A stretch of 64,000 nt of DNA, taken from assembly GCF_040529065.1 (NCBI RefSeq), contig NZ_CP132343.1, forward strand, positions 3,348,001-3,412,000. Direction: 5' to 3'. Position numbers and translations under genes: made by a program. How positions within the stretch are numbered: the stretch's first letter is position 1; the number at the start of each line of letters is the position of its first letter. The notes under the pieces were generated by a model. That model was not told the DNA's origin. It saw only the letters and a program-made list of their open reading frames with translations, and did no database searches. Shown piece by piece: positions 16,928-25,264 of the stretch. The DNA comes from Xanthomonas sacchari. Its GTDB lineage: Bacteria; Pseudomonadota; Gammaproteobacteria; Xanthomonadales; Xanthomonadaceae.

Positions 16928-18151
16928 TCACCCAGCATGCGAGCCGGCCTGCAAGGCAGTCGCATGGCGTTGCCGCCGGCCGATCCACAACGCCAGCAGC
17001 GCCGCGGCGAAAGCAAAGCCCAGGCCGACCAGCGGCACCGGCGCCGGATCGTCGGCGTGCAGCAGCAGCGAGGCCAGCAACGGCCCGCAGGCCGATCCGA
17101 TCAATTGCGCGGCCGGCACCAGCACCGCCACCCGCCCCTGCGCATCGGCGCGCAGCGCCAGGCCGACATGGAACGGCATCAGGAACATCCAGGTGAAGCC
17201 AAACGCCACGCACACTGCCGCGAACCCGAGTGCCGGCGCGCCAGGAACCCGATACATCGCCGCGGCCACCAGGCATAGCGCCAGGCTGCCGAGGGTCAGG
17301 GTCGCCGACACCGACAGCCGCCGCACCCAATAGATCGCCGCCAGCCCGCCGACGATCTGCATGCCCAGCACCCACGAGGTCTGCAGTTGCGCCGCGTGCG
17401 CGTCCAGTCCCGCGCGCAGCGCCAGCGGCTCCAGGTAGGCCCACAGCGCGCCGATCGCCGACATCTGCAGGAACGCCACCAGCAGCGGCGCCAGAGTCGC
17501 CGGCGACCAGCGCAGCCTGGCGGTGGCGATCGTCGCGCACTGGACGCCGGCGGCGGGGGCCTGGCTCGCCGCTGCCGGCAGGGCCGCCGCCAGCGGCAGC
17601 ACCAGCAGGCAGGTCGCGGCCATGGCGACGAAGCCGCCCTTCCAGCCGGCCGCCGGCAACACCCACAGCGCCAGCGCCGCCGCCAGCGCGATCTGCGCCA
17701 GCGCCTGCAGCACCATGAACACCGCGGTGACCCGGTCCGGCGTGGCCGCGCGCACGATGCTGACCGTGGCCACCCAGACCAACAACCCTTCGGCCAGGCC
17801 GGCGGCCGCACGCAGCACGACGAAAGCCGCATCGCCCTGCGCCTGCACCGTGGCCAGGTTCAGCGCCGCGGCCAGCAACGCCGCCACGATCGCGGTGGCG
17901 CGCTGCCAGGACACCGGCAGCAGCGCATCGCCCAATGCCACGCCGATGCCCAGGGCGATGATCTCGCCCATCGCCACCACGCCCACGCCGGGCAGCGTGA
18001 TCAGGTGTTGCTCGACCAGCGCGCCGAGCACGATCGGCTGTACGCCGAGGATCAGCAGGGCGATGGCGCCGATCGACAAGGCCGCCGCAAGCGGGCGCGG
18101 GGCCTGGACGGCGCTTGCCGCGCTGGAGGACGGGGATGGCATGGCGGTCAT
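16928..18151 (-). CDS. MFS transporter of the kinase/aldolase cluster
   Basis: The 407-aa product has about 12 hydrophobic helices and the size of a major facilitator superfamily permease. The segment VLRAAAGLAEGLLVWVAT holds the helix 4 region. I see no substrate-specific motif. It is the gene directly behind the aldolase-like protein (12 bases), so it probably imports the substrate of the pathway or exports an end product. A GAGGG ribosome site supports the ATG at 18151. Confidence 0.85.
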   Translation of the reverse strand: MTAMPSPSSSAASAVQAPRPLAAALSIGAIALLILGVQPIVLGALVEQHLITLPGVGVVAMGEIIALGIGVALGDALLPVSWQRATAIVAALLAAALNLATVQAQGDAAFVVLRAAAGLAEGLLVWVATVSIVRAATPDRVTAVFMVLQALAQIALAAALALWVLPAAGWKGGFVAMAATCLLVLPLAAALPAAASQAPAAGVQCATIATARLRWSPATLAPLLVAFLQMSAIGALWAYLEPLALRAGLDAHAAQLQTSWVLGMQIVGGLAAIYWVRRLSVSATLTLGSLALCLVAAAMYRVPGAPALGFAAVCVAFGFTWMFLMPFHVGLALRADAQGRVAVLVPAAQLIGSACGPLLASLLLHADDPAPVPLVGLGFAFAAALLALWIGRRQRHATALQAGSHAG

Positions 18152-18163
18152 CGCAGTGGACCC

Positions 18164-18802
18164 TCAGTAGCCTTTGCTTTCGGCCGGCAATTCGCCCGCG
18201 GCGAAGGCCGCGGCGGCACGCCGCTGGTCCTTGCGCAGCCGCCCGTTGGCGATGCGCCGCACCCACCAGGGCAGCTCCCGCACCCGGCCGCCGGTGGCCG
18301 CGGCGAGGACGTAGGCCTTGGCGCATTTCTCGAACAACTCCACGTTCAACGCCAGCCGCTGCGCACTGGTCCCCAGGCACAGCGGGCGCCCGCCCAGCAG
18401 CAGGGCGTTGCCGATCTGCGGCGGCCCGCTGGTCACCCGATCCACAGCCGCCAACGGCGCCGGCATCGGCCCGATGTGCCGGGCCTGCTCGTCGAACACC
18501 TGCGGCAGCACGCCGCCGACGTCGGCCAGGCGCAAGCCGAACACGCCGGCCGACCAGGCGCTGGCGCCGACATCCGGACGCCGCGCGTACACCTGCGCGT
18601 GCACCTGCGCCGCGGGCGGCAGCGCCGGATCGCGCCAGTCCAGCCACTGCGGCCGCTCCGCATCGAGCGCACCGCAGCACATCGCCGTGGTGCCCGGACA
18701 ACGCAGCGCCAGCGCCGCCGCGTCGTCGCCGAGCAGACGCTTGGCGGCGAGCCGCTCGCGGGTCTGCAGCCACAGCGCTTCGATGTGCGAGAGGGTGGGC
18801 AT
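18164..18802 (-). CDS. Class II aldolase-like protein lacking the metal ligands
   Basis: The 212-aa product aligns with the class II aldolase two genes upstream around HAQV(Y/L)xRRPDV. The residues that bind Zn2+ and do the chemistry are gone: Glu76, His95 and His97 of the neighbour correspond to Ala64, Trp83 and Ala85 here, and the NHG motif with the third His reads GGR. It is therefore probably a non-catalytic partner, a regulatory subunit, or an enzyme with different chemistry. The N-terminus is also shorter in the Gly-rich substrate loop. It is 3 bases from the aminotransferase and 12 from the MFS gene, so it is translated as part of the operon. Confidence 0.7.
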   Translation of the reverse strand: MPTLSHIEALWLQTRERLAAKRLLGDDAAALALRCPGTTAMCCGALDAERPQWLDWRDPALPPAAQVHAQVYARRPDVGASAWSAGVFGLRLADVGGVLPQVFDEQARHIGPMPAPLAAVDRVTSGPPQIGNALLLGGRPLCLGTSAQRLALNVELFEKCAKAYVLAAATGGRVRELPWWVRRIANGRLRKDQRRAAAAFAAGELPAESKGY

Positions 18803-18805
18803 GCG

Positions 18806-20299
18806 CTACACCAGCTTGAACACGTCGTCGAAGCGATTCAGTGCCTCGTCCACCACCGCATCGGTATCGGCGCGGCTGGTGTAGATGCGGCTGCCCGCCA
18901 GGGTGATCAGCCCGTGCGCGGAATACGCCGCGCCCATCTCCTCCATCATGTGCTTGCGCTCCTTGGCCTCGTTGCGCACGCGCCACAGCTTGTACAGGTT
19001 GCCGGTATCCAGCAGCAGCACGCCGGAGGTCTGCAGGTGCACGATCGAGCCCATGTTGTAGACCACGTACGGCAGGCCGAGACGGCGGATGATCGCCTCC
19101 AGGCCCTGCCGCAGGCGATCGCCGGCGCGGCCGGCCTGGCCGGCGGCGTCGCTGCGCTGCGCCTCCAGCAAGGCGTGGTAGCCGGCCACGCAGGACAGCG
19201 GATTGGCCGACAGCGTGCCGCCGACGAAGGCCCGCCGCGCGGTGGTGCCGATGCCGCCGACCAGGCTCATCATCACCTCGCGGCGGCCGCCGATCGCGCC
19301 GGCCATCGGATAGCCGCCGGCCAGGCATTTGCCGAGCACGGTGATGTCGGGCATGACCCCGAAGTAGCCCTGCGCACCGCCCGGGCCGAGCCGGAAGCCG
19401 GTGACCACCTCGTCGAAGATAAGCAGCGCGCCGAACTCGTCGCAGAGTTTGCGCACCTGCCGGTTGTAGTCGTGGTGCACCGGCCGCGTGCCGCTCTCCG
19501 GTCCCAGCGGTTCCAGCAGTACCGCCGCGGTGCCGCCGCGCAGGCGGTTGAACTGCAGCTTGCGGCGCAGTGCCTCCAGATCGTTGGGGTGGCATTCCTG
19601 GGTGTAGGCGGTGGCGCCACGCGGGATGCCGATCGCCTCCATGCGCCCGGTGCCCGGCAGGCGCATGCCGTACACCAGCTGGTCGCTCCAGCCGTGGTAG
19701 GCGCCGCCGATCTTGATGATCCATTTCTTGCGGGTGTGGGTGCGGGCCAAACGCACCGCGCCCATCACCGCCTCGGTGCCGGAGCCGAGCAGGCGCAGCA
19801 TCTCCACTGCCGGCATGCTGGCGCAGACCAGTTCGGCCAGCTTGACCTCGTATTCGTGCAGCAGGCCGGTCACCGGGCCGCACTGGTCCAGCACGGCCTG
19901 CACGTGTTCGCGCAGTTCCGGCGGATTGGACCCGAGCAGGGTCGGACCACCGGCCTGCAGGAAGTCGATGTAGCGGTTGCCGTCGACGTCGGTCAGATAC
20001 GCGCCCTCGGCGCTGTGCATTGCCAGCGGGAACGGATGGTTGAACGCCAGGTTGTGCTGCACGCCGCCGGGGATCACCTGCTTGGCCGCCTCGCCCAGGC
20101 GCTTGGAGCCCTGGCAACGCGCGTCGAAATAGCGCATCACCTTGGCCATGCCGGCGGCGCCGATCGGACGCATCGGCTGGTTCACCAGCGCATGGAAGCG
20201 CGCGTACAACTGGTCCACATCGGGCCATTGCGAAATGGCGGGGGTCTGGCTCATGGTCGGTGCCGGGCTCGGGGGAACGGAAACGGAAAGGGCGTGCAT
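18806..20299 (-). CDS. Class III PLP-dependent aminotransferase (glutamate-1-semialdehyde aminomutase-like)
   Basis: The 497-aa product has the fold-type I signatures of class III aminotransferases: GSGTEA (172-177) at the phosphate cup, YHGW (201-204), Asp296 in FDEVVTGFR and the Schiff-base Lys324 in LGKCLAGGYPM. It resembles GSAM more than acetylornithine-type enzymes, but it is not hemL: it is about 70 residues longer at the N-terminus and sits in a carbohydrate-type operon. It would remove or add an amino group on an aldehyde or ketose. The start at 20299 has GGAGG 9 bases upstream and lies 4 bases behind the aldolase stop; a Met at residue 16 is an alternative. Confidence 0.88.
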   Translation of the reverse strand: MHALSVSVPPSPAPTMSQTPAISQWPDVDQLYARFHALVNQPMRPIGAAGMAKVMRYFDARCQGSKRLGEAAKQVIPGGVQHNLAFNHPFPLAMHSAEGAYLTDVDGNRYIDFLQAGGPTLLGSNPPELREHVQAVLDQCGPVTGLLHEYEVKLAELVCASMPAVEMLRLLGSGTEAVMGAVRLARTHTRKKWIIKIGGAYHGWSDQLVYGMRLPGTGRMEAIGIPRGATAYTQECHPNDLEALRRKLQFNRLRGGTAAVLLEPLGPESGTRPVHHDYNRQVRKLCDEFGALLIFDEVVTGFRLGPGGAQGYFGVMPDITVLGKCLAGGYPMAGAIGGRREVMMSLVGGIGTTARRAFVGGTLSANPLSCVAGYHALLEAQRSDAAGQAGRAGDRLRQGLEAIIRRLGLPYVVYNMGSIVHLQTSGVLLLDTGNLYKLWRVRNEAKERKHMMEEMGAAYSAHGLITLAGSRIYTSRADTDAVVDEALNRFDDVFKLV

Positions 20300-20303
20300 G
20301 CGC

Positions 20304-20945
20304 TCAGGCCTCCAGAGCAGTGAGAACGGCGCGCAACGGCGCGGCCAGGCCGGTGTCGTGCAGGGCGCGGCGTCGGATGCGGCGTGTCAGGTGTTCGCGC
20401 GCCACTTGCTCCAGCGCATCGACCGCCGCCACCGCCTGCTCCAGGCTGCGGCCGCAGCACAGCACGCCGTGGTTGCGCATCAGGTAGGCGTTGCTCGACG
20501 GCCGCAGCTGGCGTGCCAGCAGCCAGGTCAGCAGCCCGGTGCCGGACGGGAAGTAGCCGACCATCGGCACGCACGTGCCGATCGCCGCCTGCAACGCCGG
20601 ATCCTCGACCGGCAGCGCCGCGCCGAGCAGCGCGCAGGCGCTGGCCACCGGCTGATGGGTGTGGATGCTGCAGGCCACGTCGGGGCGGCGACGCAGCACC
20701 TGCGCATGCAGCCCAGTCTCCACCGATGGCGTGGCGGCGCCATCCAGTTGCCGCAAGTCGGCCAGGCGCACCACGCAGATGTCTTCGGCGCGCATCGCCA
20801 GGTAATCGATGGCCGAGGGCGTCACCGCGAAGCGCTCGGCGTCTAGGCGCAAGGCGACGTTGCCGCCGGTGCCGGCCAGATAGCCGCGCCGCGACAGTTC
20901 CACGCACAGCGCGACCACACGCGCGCGTTGTTCATGGGCAAACAT
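20304..20945 (-). CDS. Class II aldolase (fuculose-phosphate aldolase / adducin-like fold)
   Basis: The 213-aa product has all family landmarks: the phosphate loop GTGGN, the acidic catalytic residue Glu76, the Zn ligands His95 and His97 in HTHQP and His159 in RNHG. It should cleave a phosphorylated sugar into DHAP and an aldehyde, or catalyse a related epimerase reaction. The substrate is unknown. It overlaps the FGGY kinase gene by 14 bases, so the kinase probably makes its phosphorylated substrate. The aminotransferase follows 4 bases later. Confidence 0.88.
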   Translation of the reverse strand: MFAHEQRARVVALCVELSRRGYLAGTGGNVALRLDAERFAVTPSAIDYLAMRAEDICVVRLADLRQLDGAATPSVETGLHAQVLRRRPDVACSIHTHQPVASACALLGAALPVEDPALQAAIGTCVPMVGYFPSGTGLLTWLLARQLRPSSNAYLMRNHGVLCCGRSLEQAVAAVDALEQVAREHLTRRIRRRALHDTGLAAPLRAVLTALEA

Positions 20946-22575
20946 GCTGGGGAACCTCCGGCACGCACTCGGGAACGGGATTCATGCGCCGGTAGATCGG
21001 CGCCAGCGTGCGCTGCAACTCGCGGAACATCGCATAGCGGTCGTCGTACAGCGCGCGGGTGAGCGGCGACGGCTCGTATACCCGGCGTGCGCGTTGCAGC
21101 GCCGGCAGGTCAGCGAAGCGCAGCCGGCCCAGGCCCACGCCGGCGATGAAGGTGGCGCCGATCGCGTTGGCCTGGATCGGATTGTGCAGTTGCCGGATCG
21201 GCTGGCCGCTGACGTCGGCGATGATCTGGCACCACAGGTCCGATTGCGCGCCGCCGCCGACCGCGGCGATCACGCCCGGATCGCGACCGAGCAGCCGCGC
21301 GAACGGCTCCATCATCCAGCGCGTGTTCAACGCCACCCCTTCCATGAAGGCGCGGATGATGTCCTCGCGGGTGTGCATCAGCGACAGGTTGACCAGCCCG
21401 GCGCGCAGGCTGTGATCCTCGACCGGGGTGCGCTCGCCGAACAGCCACGGCATGTACACCAGGCCGTTGGCGCCGGGCGGCACCCGCGCGGCGATGACGT
21501 TGAGTACCTCGTACACGTCCGGGCGTTCTTCGTCGCGCAGCAGTTCGTCGGGATGGAACAGGATGCGGTCGCGCAGGAACGAGAGGTTGGCGCCGGCGGT
21601 GGACTGCAGCGCGGTGGCCAGGTAGCGCCCGCTCACCGCGCACGGCACCGCGGCGATGTTGCTGAACACGTCGGTCTTCATCCGCGGCACGTGCGCGCCC
21701 AGCCACGACGAGGTGCCCAGATACAGATGCGCGGCGTAGTCCTCGACCGCCGCGGCCACCGCCACCGCCGAGTTGTCGATGGCGCCGGCGATCACCCGGG
21801 TCTGCGGCGACAGGCCCAGTTGTGCGGCCACGCCCGGCAGCAGCGGCCCCAGCACCTCGGTCGAGGCCACCAGGTCCGGCAGCTTGTCGCGCTCGATGCC
21901 GAGCAGCCGCAGCAGGCCGTCGTCGTAGCGGATGCGCATCGGGTCGCGGTTGTCGGTGCCCCAGGTGGTGAGCACCGAATCGGCGGTGGCGCAGAAGCGC
22001 CCGGTCAGGCGCAGGTTGAGATAGTCCAGCGCGTTGAGGAACTTGTGCGTGCGCTGGTAGCGCTGCGGCTCGTGGTCGCGCAGGTAGGCGATGTGACCGG
22101 CGCAATCCTTGCCGCTGCCGGCCGGCGCACCTCCGCTCAGGCGCAGCCAGCGCAGCAGTTTCAGCGGCGCATAGCCGCGCACGTTGAGCCAGCGCCCGCG
22201 CAGGCGCCGCGCGATCGCCGCCTGCCCGCGCATGTCCAGCCACAGCATCGCGTTGCCCAGCGCGCGGCCGTCACGGTCCACGCACACGGTGCACTCGCCC
22301 TGGGTCGAGCAGCACACCGCGGTCACCCGCCGGCGCAGCGCCTCGCCCCCCTGCAGCACCGCCGCGGCGGTGACCAGCAGCGCGTTCCACCAGTCGCGCG
22401 GATCCTGCTCGGCGCACACGCCATGCACGTGCAGCGGCACCGGCTCGAACGCCCAGGCGATCACCTGGCCGTCCAGGGTGACCAGCGCGCACTTGCAGCC
22501 GGAGGTTCCCAGGTCCACCGCCAGCACCAGTGGCTGGTCGCCGCCCCGGTCGGCATCGAGCAGTTCGCTGCGCAT
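20932..22575 (-). CDS. FGGY-family carbohydrate kinase
   Basis: The 547-aa product has the sugar kinase ATPase fold: phosphate-1 motif AVDLGTSGCKCALV at about residues 18-31, the middle FGGY region with GAIDNSAVAVAAAV and the C-terminal adenosine motif AVGGGAQSDLWCQIIAD. It resembles xylulokinase and related pentose/polyol kinases; the exact substrate cannot be read from sequence. It is 3 bases behind the outer-membrane protein gene and overlaps the aldolase, so kinase and aldolase are translationally linked. It probably phosphorylates the imported sugar, polyol or amino-sugar. Confidence 0.9.
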   Translation of the reverse strand: MRSELLDADRGGDQPLVLAVDLGTSGCKCALVTLDGQVIAWAFEPVPLHVHGVCAEQDPRDWWNALLVTAAAVLQGGEALRRRVTAVCCSTQGECTVCVDRDGRALGNAMLWLDMRGQAAIARRLRGRWLNVRGYAPLKLLRWLRLSGGAPAGSGKDCAGHIAYLRDHEPQRYQRTHKFLNALDYLNLRLTGRFCATADSVLTTWGTDNRDPMRIRYDDGLLRLLGIERDKLPDLVASTEVLGPLLPGVAAQLGLSPQTRVIAGAIDNSAVAVAAAVEDYAAHLYLGTSSWLGAHVPRMKTDVFSNIAAVPCAVSGRYLATALQSTAGANLSFLRDRILFHPDELLRDEERPDVYEVLNVIAARVPPGANGLVYMPWLFGERTPVEDHSLRAGLVNLSLMHTREDIIRAFMEGVALNTRWMMEPFARLLGRDPGVIAAVGGGAQSDLWCQIIADVSGQPIRQLHNPIQANAIGATFIAGVGLGRLRFADLPALQRARRVYEPSPLTRALYDDRYAMFRELQRTLAPIYRRMNPVPECVPEVPQHVCP

Positions 22576-22578
22576 CGG

Positions 22579-23490
22579 TCAGAACGTGTAGCCGATCGAG
22601 GCGACCAGGGTGTCGCCATCGGTCTTGCGGATGCGCGCGCCGTCCTGCACCCAGTACAGCTCGTGCGCGTTGACCCGGGTGCTGACCCAGTCCAGGTTCC
22701 AGTCCAGCCCCCAACGCTTGTGGGTGATGCCGATCTGGTAGTCGGCGAAGCTGCCCTCGCTGAAATTGCGCAGCTTCTGGTAGCCGGCGTGCAGGCGCAG
22801 CGTGGTCGACGGCAATACCGACGGCAGCAGCGGCGTCTGGTAGTTGAGATCGCCCAGCAGCGTGCCGCGCGAGTCGTGCTCGCCACGGGCGAAGCAGCGC
22901 AACGCCGTCGTCGGGTCGGCAGCGAACTGCAGGATCTGCGCGCATACGCCGCCGGTGTCGGCACCGCGGTAGGTCTTGGAGAACACGTACAGCAGGCGGC
23001 CCTCGACCGCGCCGTAGCCGAGTTCGAGCACGCCGAAATTGCTGTCGTAGTCGGTGCGGCGGATGTCCGCCGGGGTGCCGGTCTGCAGATCGATCTGATG
23101 CGGGGCCAGGAAACTGGCGCCCGGGAAGCGCTCGGTGGCCAGGCCGACGCCGGCATGCCAGGCATCGGGATTGCCGAAGCGATAGCCGGCCGCGGCAGTG
23201 ATGCCCAGGCCGTCGCCATCGAGGAACTGCTTCTTGCTGACCTTGGCCACCTCCAGCAGCGCGACGAAGCCGCTGGCGTGGACGAACTGGGTGGTCCACT
23301 TCAGCGACGGGCGCATCAGCGAGTCGGACACGCCGCGCGTGCGCTGCTCGCTCATCAGCTTGATCTGATTCTGGAACTCGTAGTTGACCATGCCATCGGC
23401 GTCGGCCTGCTGGGCGTCGGCCCGGGCGCAGCACGCGCCGTGCAGGGCCAGTGCGCCCGCGAGGGTCGCCATGAAGCGGACTGCAGTCAT
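22579..23490 (-). CDS. Outer-membrane beta-barrel protein, TIGR02001-like
   Basis: The 303-aa product starts with a signal peptide (through about ADAQQ) and then runs as alternating aromatic/hydrophobic strands ending in GYTF, a C-terminal Phe typical of outer-membrane barrels. The pattern (tyrosine-rich strands, YDSNFGVLELGYG) suggests a member of the TIGR02001/TorF barrel group, which I assign by look only. It is the second gene of the operon, directly before the kinase, so it may bring the substrate across the outer membrane. A Met at 23472 is an alternative start closer to the hydrophobic core of the signal. Confidence 0.7.
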   Translation of the reverse strand: MTAVRFMATLAGALALHGACCARADAQQADADGMVNYEFQNQIKLMSEQRTRGVSDSLMRPSLKWTTQFVHASGFVALLEVAKVSKKQFLDGDGLGITAAAGYRFGNPDAWHAGVGLATERFPGASFLAPHQIDLQTGTPADIRRTDYDSNFGVLELGYGAVEGRLLYVFSKTYRGADTGGVCAQILQFAADPTTALRCFARGEHDSRGTLLGDLNYQTPLLPSVLPSTTLRLHAGYQKLRNFSEGSFADYQIGITHKRWGLDWNLDWVSTRVNAHELYWVQDGARIRKTDGDTLVASIGYTF

Positions 23491-23589
23491 CTCAATCTCC
23501 CCTGTTCGCTGAGGAAGGTGGGACGCGCGGCGGCCGTCGCGGGCCCCGCACGTCGATGGCGCCGGCGCGTTGCGCGCGCGGCAGGTGGA

Positions 23590-24024
23590 CTACTTGGCGC
23601 AGACCGGCGTGCTGGGCAGCGCCTGCACGCGGGTGAAGCGCTCGGTCTCGCCGAGCACTTCCACGCCGACGAAGGCGCGCAGGTCCAACGATTTGCCGCT
23701 GGCGCGCAACGTCGCCTTGTAGCGCTTGCCGCTGCGCGGATCGAACGCCCAGCCGTCGCGCCAGGTGTCGCCGTCCTCGCGCGCCAGACGTGCGATCTGC
23801 ACGCCGCAGGTATCGGTGGCGGTGCCGGCGTCCTTGTCCCAGACGATGCGTCCGCACAAGGCCGTGGCCGCATCCGCACAGGGCGCGAACTCCACCACCG
23901 CGTCCTTGGCCGCGGTCAGCCACAGCCCCTGCGCCGCGGCCGGTGCAGCGCCTGCTGCAGCCGGCGCCAGCAACCACCCCGCAATGACCACGCCGTACCA
24001 CTTGATTCCCGGACTCGCCTGCAT
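23590..24024 (-). CDS. DUF2147-type secreted protein
   Basis: The 144-aa product has a signal peptide (about 1-30) and a beta-rich domain with the DUF2147 words LCGRIVWDKDAGT, GWAFDPRSGKRYKATL and VEVLGETERFTRV. I chose the Met at 24024 because GAGGGGG lies about 6 bases upstream. The Met at 24042 lacks a site. It is the first gene of the minus-strand cluster, 99 bases before the outer-membrane barrel gene. DUF2147 proteins are of unknown function, periplasmic by signal. Confidence 0.75.
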   Translation of the reverse strand: MQASPGIKWYGVVIAGWLLAPAAAGAAPAAAQGLWLTAAKDAVVEFAPCADAATALCGRIVWDKDAGTATDTCGVQIARLAREDGDTWRDGWAFDPRSGKRYKATLRASGKSLDLRAFVGVEVLGETERFTRVQALPSTPVCAK

Positions 24025-24053
24025 CGAACGCCCCCTCGCCATCGCGCAATTAA

Positions 24054-24084
24054 GTAGTGAAAACTACCGTATAGCGATCACTAC
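24054..24084. promoter_or_regulatory. Candidate operator/promoter region of the kinase/aldolase cluster
   Basis: GTAGTGA (24054-24060) and TCACTAC (24078-24084) form a perfect 7-bp dyad with a 17-base spacer. Inside it GTAGT-N4-ACTAC (24054-24067) makes a second dyad. The stretch is AT-rich and sits 30 bases before the DUF2147 start. A CTATAC-like -10 on the minus strand lies in the spacer. It looks like a regulator-controlled promoter; the TetR protein encoded in the cluster is a candidate binder. Confidence 0.5.
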
Positions 24085-24549
24085 CGTTTTGCAAGCATTG
24101 TGCGCACGGCGTTCGCCGCGGGCGCGACGAAGCGCGCAAGCGCCTGGACTCAAAGGGATTATTTGAGCGGCACCCTGCGTGCGCCGGCCGGTCTTTGCGG
24201 CGTCGCAACAGCCGACAGCGAACACCTCGGCGCACGTCACGGTCACGGCATCGCAGTGCATGCGGCGAACGCGTCGGCCACACCAGCCAACGCCACAGCC
24301 GAGCGCGGCGCGCCGCCCGACTCGATCGGCAGTTTCAAAAAACGAGGAGGACAGAGCGCTGGTCGGGGTTTGCGGCCAGCAGACTGCAGCGGCAATCGCC
24401 ACGGCATCGAAAGCGGGGCCGCCGCGCACACGGGGCGGCATTGCCGATGCAGGCCAGTGCGAGAGGTGGCGACCGGCACGAGCGGCCGGTCGCAGGCAGC
24501 CGGCGATGGCACTGCCGCGGTGGCGGGGAACTCCCCGCTCACTGCATCG
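24085..24549. other. Intergenic stretch without a recognisable gene
   Basis: I see no reading frame with a ribosome site, homologous domain or signal peptide. Candidate ORFs here are Ala/Arg/Thr-rich translations of GC-rich non-coding DNA. It separates the start of the cluster from the 3' end of the bacterioferritin gene. Confidence 0.6.
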
Positions 24550-24573
24550 GCGCCTCCCGCAAGCGGGAGGCGC
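24550..24573. terminator. Strong hairpin behind the bacterioferritin gene
   Basis: GCGCCTCCCGC (24550-24560) and GCGGGAGGCGC (24563-24573) are perfect complements with a two-base centre, 9 bases beyond the bfr stop. No T run follows on either strand, so termination would need Rho or the hairpin only stabilises the end. Confidence 0.5.
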
Positions 24574-24582
24574 GCGTCTGGA

Positions 24583-25074
24583 TCAGGCGTCCTTGCCGGA
24601 CACGTGCCCGTCGATCTTCGAGGTCTGGTACAGCGCCATGCCGATGCGCTTGATCAGGCCGAGCTGCTGCTCCAGCCACCAGGCATGGTCTTCCTCGGTG
24701 TCGCGCAACTGCGCCAGCAGCACGTCGCGGCTGACGTAGTCGCCGTGCTGCTCGCACAGCTTCATGCCCGCGGCCAGATTGGCACGCACTTCGTATTCGA
24801 CCTTCAGGTCCTTCTCCAGCATTTCCTCGACCGTGCGCCCGGGCTCGAAGGCATGCGGGCGCATGTCCGGGTCGCCTTCCAGGAACAGGATGCGCCGCAG
24901 CAGCGCATCGGCGTGCTCGGTTTCCTCTTCCATCTCGTGGTTGATGCGTTCGTACAGCGCCAGCAGGCCCTGGTCCTCGTAACGTCGCGAGTGGATGAAA
25001 TACTGGTCGCGCGCGGCCAGTTCGCCGCGCAGCAGCTCCTTGAGGCATTGCACAACGTCGGGGTGTCCCTTCAT
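24583..25074 (-). CDS. bfr: Bacterioferritin without the heme-ligand methionine
   Basis: The 163-aa product aligns residue by residue with E. coli Bfr from MKG. The ferroxidase ligands are there: Glu18, Glu51, His54, Glu93 (E. coli 94) and the C-terminal Glu/His pair in [11 protein letters not shown]. Met52, which binds the heme between two subunits, is Thr52 here (EEETEHAD). The protein should store iron as a 24-mer but cannot bind heme in the usual way. I chose the Met at 25074 because it matches the family start; the frame upstream is non-coding. It stands alone, divergent from the acylase gene. Confidence 0.92.
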   Translation of the reverse strand: MKGHPDVVQCLKELLRGELAARDQYFIHSRRYEDQGLLALYERINHEMEEETEHADALLRRILFLEGDPDMRPHAFEPGRTVEEMLEKDLKVEYEVRANLAAGMKLCEQHGDYVSRDVLLAQLRDTEEDHAWWLEQQLGLIKRIGMALYQTSKIDGHVSGKDA

Positions 25075-25232
25075 GGGCGGGCTCCGTGGGGTCGACTGAG
25101 GGCGCCATAGTGCCCGATGCCGCCGCGCCGCGTTCCAATCGGAATCATTCACATCCCGAGTCGCACCACCCACGATGCGTGACCCCGCGCACAGCGCGCC
25201 GCGCCTACGCGGGAACGACACGCATGCGTGTC

Positions 25233-25238
25233 TAGAAT
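25233..25238 (+). promoter_or_regulatory. Probable -10 element of the acylase gene
   Basis: TAGAAT (five of six matches) lies 26 bases before the ATG at 25265. The leader would be about 20 bases and contains GGAGAGAG. No good -35 hexamer is visible. Confidence 0.45.
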
Positions 25239-25264
25239 CGGAGACTTGTCACCGGAGAGAGACA

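Noticed and set aside
16905-20228. Very long minus-strand open frame of 1107 codons
   Set aside because: Shadow of the MFS, aldolase-like and aminotransferase genes in another frame; the translation is Arg/Gly/Pro-rich with no domain.
18806-20299. hemL (glutamate-1-semialdehyde aminomutase)
   Set aside because: Core motifs fit the class, but the extra N-terminus and the sugar-kinase operon argue for another substrate.
17387-20323. Plus-strand open frame of 978 codons
   Set aside because: Antisense to the same genes; Arg/His/Gln-rich composition typical of complement translation in GC-rich DNA.
24064-24441. Minus-strand 125-codon frame upstream of the DUF2147 gene
   Set aside because: No ribosome site, no recognisable domain and it overlaps the likely operator region.
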